From Cryptomeria japonica (taxonomy: Eukaryota; Streptophyta; Pinopsida; Cupressales; Cupressaceae): 64,000 nt of DNA. Every line of letters begins with the position of its first letter. The first letter of the stretch is position 1. The stretch is taken from the NCBI RefSeq assembly GCF_030272615.1, contig NC_081408.1:203686113-203750112 (forward strand), given 5' to 3'. The position numbers were made by a program, and so were the translations under genes. Of this stretch, positions 57,521-64,000 are shown in pieces. Below the pieces are notes generated by a model. The model was given only the letters and a program-made list of their open reading frames with translations, was not told the DNA's origin and did not search any database.

Positions 57521-58622
57521 CCATCTTATAGAAGGATCTTGGAATGTAATGAGTACTAGCTATACACAAAATGGATTTATTACAGAAACTTTACACCTTT
57601 AAAAAAAATTAAATCATCTCTAGTGGAAAATTAATTACAAAAGCTCCCGTAGTAATCATGCCACCTATTTGGATCAAAGTAAGACATCCTTAAAATCACA
57701 AAGGATCTCATATTTTTTATCAAATGTTATAGTCACAACAGCTTGAGCAGACATGTATGTGAAATGTAGAAATGCAAATAGGGAAAATATTATGTAAGTT
57801 ATTTGACGAAGTTCCCAATCAAGAAATGATGGAACACAATGATTGCAAATTATGCATACAATAGATTTGTAGAAAATGTTTAAGTTACTTTTAGGCAAGT
57901 GGCATGTGTAAAACCAAATTTCCCAACCTTTGTCAGCATCCTCATGGCTTGTTAAAAGTTGCATATTACTATTTGGAAGACTAGTAGAATTTTTAAAGAA
58001 CACAATGTGTATGAAAAGAGGACTAAGTGTGGTAAAAATTCAAATAGTTGAGGCTATGTAGGGGTATTAAGAGACAAGTAAAAAGAGTGCTACATTGCAC
58101 TAAGTGGATGCAACAAGAAATATGTAGAGAAAGCCAAGAGGATGAATTGAAGATTAAGAAACATACAAGAGAGGCATTGAACAGGTTCGGCAATAGTTTA
58201 TTAGTGTGAGATAAGGAGGAAGGGAGGTAATGTCAGGTAGTGCGTGGGTAACATAGGAGACACACTGAATAGGAAGAGTAGAAAGTGTGGTTTCATTAAA
58301 TAAATTGAGATTTATGAGATGAATGGGAAATGAGAAGAAATAATATAGTTGCAAATTAAAAACCCATTGTTTGGTTCATGATTGAAGATCAAAATTGGAC
58401 AGAGTTAGAAAGATGAGAAATGTGTGTGAGATTAAGTCTAAGTAGAGAGGTCAACTAAAGGCCAATATCTATTATTTTTTGTGTGAAGGGGTGATAGGAA
58501 TTAAGTTTTATTTCTTGTTTCAATCTTAAATCAGAAATTTTGAAGTTCACTTTGAATAGAAAAGAGTATATGCTTGTGTTGTATGTTTTGTGTTTGACTG
58601 TTCCAAGATATTTTCTTCTTGA
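57521..58622 (+). repeat. E5 right LTR-like repeat (copy B), second part
   Basis: Continues copy A from about 47060 to 48130 (matching blocks near 47170-47300 with 57620-57780, 47595-47660 with 58060-58130, and 47930-48130 with 58410-58622). Confidence 0.68.
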
Positions 58623-60490
58623 ATCAATGCATAAACTAAAATCCCAAATCAATATCATTAATTAGAGGAAATATCCAACAAGATTTGAATTCAATCCTAA
58701 AGGAAAGCTAAATATTGTGTATTATTATTTTCTCCTTTTTTGTTTGATTTGATTTGATATGAATTTGTCATAATTACATAAAATAATGAAAAATAGATAA
58801 TATTCAACATAAAAACGAAGATATGGAACTCAATCTCAAATCAAAGGTACAAATCTACAAAGTAGATGTAGAAAGGAACCTATCACTAAATTTTTGAGTT
58901 GAAATCGTTGATCAAGTGTTCTAGGTACCCTAAACCTGAAGGTTCTTTTGTCAGCTACAACTTTCAATTCTAGATCAATATGTTTTATCAATCATTTAAT
59001 TCAAAACTTAACAAAAAGTGTTAGTAATGTATGCAAATCGATATTGACCTAGGGTTTTTCCTATTCAAAGTCAAGAACTATTTGTCTGTAGTTTCTCTCT
59101 ACAAATCTACAACTTTATACTATCATATCTATAACCTACACACAAAGAAGAAGGGAAATTGGTTGTACATTGTATAGGCACATGCCTAAATCAAACCCCA
59201 TGTTCATGTTTCAACCTCCATAATAGGTATCATGATGAAAAAGAGAGATTACCCTTGGTAGGGAGAAGGATAAATATGAAATGAGATGTTGATTTGTCAA
59301 GACTATACCATACAATTAATAATGGTGGTGATTCAATTCTCTTTAAAAATTTCCTCCAAGTTTTGGTACAATAACATGAAAAATCATAAGAAAATCCATA
59401 AAATATTCTTGAAGATAAGTTGTTCTATCTTGAAGCTCCTTGTACTGAGATTTATCTTCAATGAACGAATTAGGACTTGAAATGAAATTTCTTGATGATA
59501 AGATGAATTATAGATTATGCCTTTATATAGGGTTCACAATGTATTTCAATATTTATGCCAACTTCCCATGGTCATATCAAAATATTGGAATCAATTTATA
59601 AATGGTAGGAATTGAACCTCACACACATTTTATTTTGAGACCTTTTTGGAAGGACTATGCAACTAGGTGCCAAACTTGTAGGAGTAGGGTGCTAGACATC
59701 ACGACTCACCTTGAAATGAGCAAACTAAAGATATTAACATTTCTCAAGTGAACAGTTACTTAATCTATAATCCTATATTCAAATGTATTCAAAACTCTTA
59801 TACAAATAATAAGATCTATCTTATTTTTTAATATTCAATTTAAAAAACTACCAACACTTAATTTGAAAAGGAAATAAATTTAACGTACTTTTGATTGTGA
59901 TATTATTTATTTTAAACATTCTTTAGATAACAACCACTTTTAACATTACAGTTATAAATCTCATATGAGACTAAATTCAAAGAAACATTATATGTAAGCT
60001 TCAATTTGCATTCAGTATAAGAATATATTCCTTTTTAACTATATTAATAATATGACGTTGACAGACAAATTTAAGGTAACCCTCTAGTAGACAAAATCTA
60101 TTACAACATGCTCTTTATATATTCTATTCGAAAATAAATCCAATCATTTATTAATTGACATAAGATATTATATTAGTAAATAGCTACTATAATCTAGTCA
60201 ATGCATCTGGTGTTTAAATAGAGATCTAAGTCTTCACGATTAAAGCACATATGTTTACCACAATAGAAAATCTTTACAAACAATTCTTAAAAATATATAT
60301 GTGTTTGTTCTTTTATACAAATCTTGAGGAATATTTTTTAACATTATGTTGGATAAGAGAATGCCTTTTTGACTGTTGTGTCCACCACCACTACTTTTTT
60401 TTTTTGGATAAGATAAATAAAAGCTATTCAACTTTATTAAATTTTTCTTCTTTCCTCGTAATTCTTTAAGCCTAGATAACTCATGATATT
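58623..60490. other. AT-rich DNA, mostly unassigned
   Basis: No gene recognised. A piece at 59115-59155 (ctataacctacacacaaaga, then gaagggaaattggttg) resembles the gag-only Gypsy LTR at 56776-56816, so an old LTR remnant may lie around 58920-59640. From 59750 to 60490 the DNA is very AT-rich with a T11 run near 60395. Confidence 0.4.
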
Positions 60491-60496
60491 TTTACC

Positions 60497-61165
60497 TCTG
60501 TCATCTATATATACGTTCATTCAACTCTATCAATATGTAGAAAGCTCTGCCATACATTGAATTCAAGTGCATTCATCGTTAAATAGACAGGCTTCATATT
60601 TTCTTGTCAACAATGGAAAACTATAGAGAAGAACACTTGCACTGTGTGCTTAGGCTTGGGAACTTGCAGATATCATCCATGTGCACAGAAAAAACTAGTG
60701 TTGAATCTCTTCAATTTTTTGTGTTGTATATTTTTAAATGAAAAATAATTTTCCTATATATAGACTTTCAATTATTTTCTATGACGTACACTGTTCTATT
60801 ATTGCTCTACATTACACATTGCTAACACATTTTAAGATAGGTTTTTTCATGCAAACGTTGATTTCGAAGCATGGAAGATAGGTTTTTTCTTCTCAAAATT
60901 TGATATTCGATAATAACAGCTATGTTCTTCTGTTTAGGAAATATCTGTTTATTATTTCTTATTTGATTCGTTTATGATAATATATTGGCCATTGTTAGAG
61001 CTTCTCTTGCAAGGTTTCGCTTTAACATTTTCTTTTCTAAATTGAAAAAATTAGAAGGATATTTGATTGTCCTTTTTGTTTTTTCAGATGTCTGTGCATT
61101 CAAGCAGAGGTGAAGTTTTGGTAACGCAAAAGCAGAAGATGCATGGTGAAAGGCTTGAGAATTAA
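60497..61165 (+). other. Weak candidate for a small spliced gene
   Basis: A TATA-like tctatatatacg at about 60504-60515 precedes an ATG at 60613 in an AA-rich context (caacaATGG). The reading frame MENYREEHLHCVLRLGNLQI continues to a stop at 60741. At 61062-61087 a strong pyrimidine tract ending in ttttttcag precedes a second short frame (MSVHSSRGEVLVTQKQKMHG, stop near 61165). The two could be exons of one gene with an intron of about 350-400 bp. No homologue is recognised, and each part is short enough to arise by chance. Confidence 0.2.
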
Positions 61166-61537
61166 TATAGATGGTATTATATTTATCATAGTATTTAGAA
61201 ATTATTATAAAATATTAATTATTTTTAAATTAGTTTAGATTTTAGTAAAAATGTGTGAACATTTTGAATGGATTTTTTAATATTGGATTTCAAAATTTAT
61301 TGGTGAAGAAAAGGAAAAATGATATTATATCATAAAGTTTGATATGAAAATTTTTTATTTAAATACTTGGAAACTTTATGTAAACTAATATTTAATAATA
61401 TTATTTCTCTAACATCAATCATGCTTAATATTTAATAATGTTTTAAATTTAAGATCAAGATGTATTATACTTGCATATATACAAAAAAACTCCAAAAAAA
61501 CACTAAATTAATTTAATTTAACATGTTTTTGACACTT

Positions 61538-61570
61538 AAATATAGATAGATAGATAGATAGATACATAGA
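61538..61570. repeat. (ATAG)n microsatellite
   Basis: About six atag units followed by imperfect acatagatgg. Confidence 0.9.
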
Positions 61571-61726
61571 TGGACATTGTTTTAAATATATAAATATATA
61601 GTATAATAAAGTAGTAGTATAATAATAGATGAGAAATAGGAAGATTGAATGTGTTTTTCAATAAGCGCCTCATAGTGGCTAGTACTTGCCATTTTAATAT
61701 TGTAATTGAAATATTAAATCTAATAG

Positions 61727-61728
<2 letters not shown>

Positions 61729-61804
<76 letters not shown>
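61729..61804. repeat. (TAA)n microsatellite, about 25 units
   Basis: An uninterrupted ataataata run of about 75 bp, about 55 bp left of a LINE 3' end. Confidence 0.95.
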
Positions 61805-61861
61805 TTTGATATCAATGAGCTTTTGACATAGTAGTTGCTTATTGAAAAATTATAAATTTTT

Positions 61862-62125
61862 TTAAGTGATGTTGAGTTCAATTTTATTCATAGCAATTAT
61901 AAGTGCAACAAGTATATTAGATAAATAAAATACAAAAAAAATGAACCCTAATATATTATTTTTGATAAAGATAAACGAGTTTGACAGGGACCCGAAACCC
62001 AAAATTTTATAGACCAAGGCCAGTAGCCAAACAAACATTAAACATAAGTGAAATAGGGGATAAACCCCACAGAGACCCAAAGCCAAAAACAACATGGAAA
62101 AACCCCCAAAAACAAGAGAAAGCAC
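61862..62125 (-). other. Probable LINE 3' untranslated end
   Basis: Minus-strand text with ttgggtttcgggtccctgtc, then a T-rich tail region, typical of the 3' end of a plant L1. The 87-codon hydrophobic open frame here follows from T-richness and is not supported as a gene. Confidence 0.5.
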
Positions 62126-63095
62126 TCAATTGAGAGAGTGCACCAGTTCAAAATTCTTCTGAATAATCTTCTTGTTGATTTTCTCCAGATCCTCCATGAT
62201 GAATCTAGAGGTACATTGGTTCTGGCTATGGCTCCTGGTCCTAGTATAGGGACCCGAGATAGTCTTCCCTCCAACAACACTCTTGCCACCCTCTGAAGCA
62301 TTCTCTTTTTGGTTTTCTCCCAAGGGAGGATCATTGGCTATGGGTTTGGTTCTATAGTCTGCAATCATGGCATTGATTTTTTTCAAACCCTCAGTGTTGT
62401 TACTCATCACCTCCTTGCTGATATCCAACAGATTATTTAGGTTGTCTTTGATGTCAACCACATACTCTTCCATCTTATCAATTCTCCGCTCATGGTTGAT
62501 CTTCGTAGTTTCGACATCATGAGAAAATTTCTGAGTCAAGCTCATGAGCTTCTCAGTTTTACTAGGCCCAGGGGACTCTATGAAAGTATCCATACAATCC
62601 TTAATCCCATCTTTTAGGGTTCCAATTTCTTTACCAACCCACCTCCAGTAGCTCTCCTAGCCCCTAGTGACTTCCACATCGATGGGGCTGTCTAACATAA
62701 TCTCGTGGTCCTTGTCTTTGGACCCACTTGAATTGTTCAATTTTGTTTTCTTCCTGATGGGTGGCTCCAGGTCTTGCATTTTCATGCTACTGGACTTAAA
62801 CTTGCTTGTTGCCCACCTTGGTGGATTATTTTTCCTATTGTTGTTAGTTCCAAGGGTCACCATAGGCTCCCCTTCTTTCTCTGGTATACACTCAGGGTCC
62901 CTTAAATCCTTGATATTACGCCAATCAAGGAAAGTGCCACTATCGTCCTCATCCATCTTTGTATCAGAAACAAACAGCACATTAGGGTTAGACAAAGAAA
63001 TGTGGGTTTTATCCCACCATCAGAGATTTCCTCCCAAATCTCCTTATTCTTCTACCACTTATCATTGGTCGTGGGTGCATGCCTATTCTTTTCAC
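62126..63095 (-). pseudogene. Unrecognised ORF downstream of a LINE RNase H
   Basis: Begins with ATG near 63093 (MGGEKNRHAPTTNDKW, stop, KNKEIWEEISDGGIKPTFL). After a frameshift it continues at 62995-62657 (NVLFVSDTKMDEDDSGTFLD; RWATSKFKSSSMKMQDLEPP; a basic KKTKLN stretch). It then continues as 62593-62126 (TEKLMSLTQKFSHDVETTK and a helical, probably coiled-coil region; SGPYTRTRSHSQNQC; EDLEKINKKIIQKNFELVH). Together about 320 residues. Charge pattern and predicted coil resemble a LINE ORF1-type RNA-binding protein, but no zinc knuckle is seen. It may instead be a host-derived transcript carried by the LINE. I do not recognise it. Confidence 0.5.
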
Positions 63096-63228
63096 CACCC
63101 ATTCTGTTACGCAAGCAATCCAGAAAACTGTAAACTAGGTGAAAAACTAGAAACAGGGAGAGCTGAATTTTCTAGAGCTTCTCAAAGTGGTAATAATTTG
63201 AAACGCCTTACCAATGACGCCCATCCCA

Positions 63229-63620
63229 TCATAATCTATCATCATTAAATTGATTTGTAAGACCAAAGATATCGACATTATTTCTTGCAAGGTCACATAG
63301 AGTTTTCGGGAAGGTTTCCCTTCCTCTCCACCATCTAACCACCATGTTTTCAATAGCCAAGTTGGCAACATGATCTGCCGGTTTATTTCCTTCTTGAAAA
63401 ATGTGTGAAATCTTGATAACCTCCAGACCGGCAGTCATTCCAATACAATCCTTAATCAGGTTCAAAATAGTCCAGCTTGGCTCCGTACTACCCCTGATGC
63501 ACTTCACAATGTTGAGCGAGTCACTTTCGAACTAGACCTGTCTAAAACCTTCCTTTCTCAGCATGTGTAGCCCTATGTAGGCAGCACTAGCCTCCGCATA
63601 ATGGTTAGTTTGGGTGCCCG
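63229..63620 (-). pseudogene. LINE RNase H domain, 5'-truncated
   Basis: From 63620 the minus strand reads SGTQTNHYAEASAAYIGLHM followed by LRKEGF, then FESDSLNIVKCIRGS and HIFQEGNKPADHVANLAIE. These are the second catalytic Glu (N-x-x-AE), the Asp (ESDS) and the final His/Asp block of the RNase H domain at the C-terminus of plant L1 polyproteins. The first Asp motif is absent because the copy starts inside the domain at about 63620, a typical 5' truncation. One stop (about 63525) interrupts it. Confidence 0.75.
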
Positions 63621-64000
63621 AACCCTAATATATTGTTATATCTAATTATGTTTATTAGTTTTCTTTAAAAAAAAATTTACTTTCTTTTAGTTTTTGAATA
63701 ATGTTAAGTGCAATCCTATCATATTTTTAATTTTATTGATAATTATAATTTTTTTACAGATTATAGTTATTAATAAAAATTCGGACTAAATTTTTTATTT
63801 AATTAATAACTATTACATTAAAATTGAACAATTATTTTAATTAAAATAAATAATTAAAAAAAAAATAATAATTATAAATTAGAAAAAAATATAAATTAAA
63901 ACCAAAAATATAATGTGAGATTGTTTATAAAGTTGTAGCTAAATCGCATCCTTGTCCCTGTCTTTATTATAAACCATTCCTTGCAATATTTTTTCACCTT
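63621..64000. other. AT-rich DNA, nothing recognised
   Basis: Runs of A and T with no open frame or repeat structure; it borders the truncation point of the LINE. Confidence 0.6.

Noticed and set aside
61862-62125. Hydrophobic 87-codon frame that could look like a membrane protein
   Set aside because: It arises from T-rich LINE 3' end sequence; no start context or conservation signal, and it overlaps the end of another frame.
62667-63248. 193-codon plus-strand frame opposite the LINE downstream ORF
   Set aside because: The minus strand has RNase H motifs and a charged coiled-coil composition; the plus frame is Ser/Phe/Leu-rich without motifs. I prefer the minus strand, but exclude the plus frame only with moderate certainty.
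1-64000. CRISPR arrays, bacterial operons, tRNA or rRNA genes
   Set aside because: No regular repeat-spacer pattern, no Shine-Dalgarno-led genes and no cloverleaf or rRNA-like sequence were noticed; the contents are plant retroelements throughout.

Overview
The window is repeat-dense plant nuclear DNA, and almost all of it is transposable elements in various states of decay. The lineages present (Copia elements with TGTTGG...CA LTRs and an initiator-Met primer site, a Tat-like Gypsy element with two RNase H domains, and L1-type LINEs carrying an RNase H domain) together with deep nesting suggest a seed plant with a large genome. A conifer is plausible, but the sequence alone does not prove it. 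I found no intact single-copy host gene, no rRNA or tRNA gene and no CRISPR array.

Layout. 1-6786: Copia element E1 (minus strand), its 3' LTR cut by the window edge, inserted into the integrase region of an older plus-strand Copia element E2 (6787-10417). E2 and the next element E3 (10418-14565) are of the same family and appear to share the LTR at 9155-10417, giving an LTR-internal-LTR-internal-LTR tandem. 14590-17790: two minus-strand LINE 3' fragments separated by about 1.35 kb of AT-rich DNA. 18080-38259: a 20 kb minus-strand Tat-like Gypsy element (gag, protease, RT, RNase H, second RNase H, integrase; long leader and long 3' region). Its 5' LTR is split by a 6755-bp insertion at 30834-37588. 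38260-39760: AT-rich spacer and a Gypsy LTR-like fragment. 39761-46864: very degraded minus-strand Copia element E4. 46865-58622: an LTR-like repeat pair (E5) around a 1.6 kb interior, the right repeat being split by a 7.6 kb Gypsy-type element (49909-57520) that has gag-protease but no RT or integrase. 58623-61860: unassigned AT-rich DNA with microsatellites and one weak candidate for a small spliced gene. 61862-63620: minus-strand LINE 3' portion. 63621-64000: AT-rich, nothing recognised.

The most interesting object is the element at 30834-37588. It has two 936-bp LTRs, a perfect 5-bp target duplication (agatg), an initiator-Met primer site and a polypurine tract, so it moved as a Copia-type LTR retrotransposon. 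It nevertheless has no integrase, RT or RNase H. It carries ORF1 (coiled coil, zinc knuckles, Pro-rich tail) and ORF2, a protein of about 1,060 residues that I do not recognise, broken by one frameshift and two stops. Both LTR ends resemble those of E1, so an E1-type element is the obvious candidate for supplying its enzymes in trans. A 10-bp inverted repeat around a C-rich loop at its LTR end recurs in E1, E2 and E3 with different stem sequences that still pair, which points to a selected RNA or DNA structure.

Every retroelement coding region here contains stops, frameshifts or deletions. Many stops fall where relatives have Gln or Trp codons, as expected from cytosine deamination in methylated DNA.
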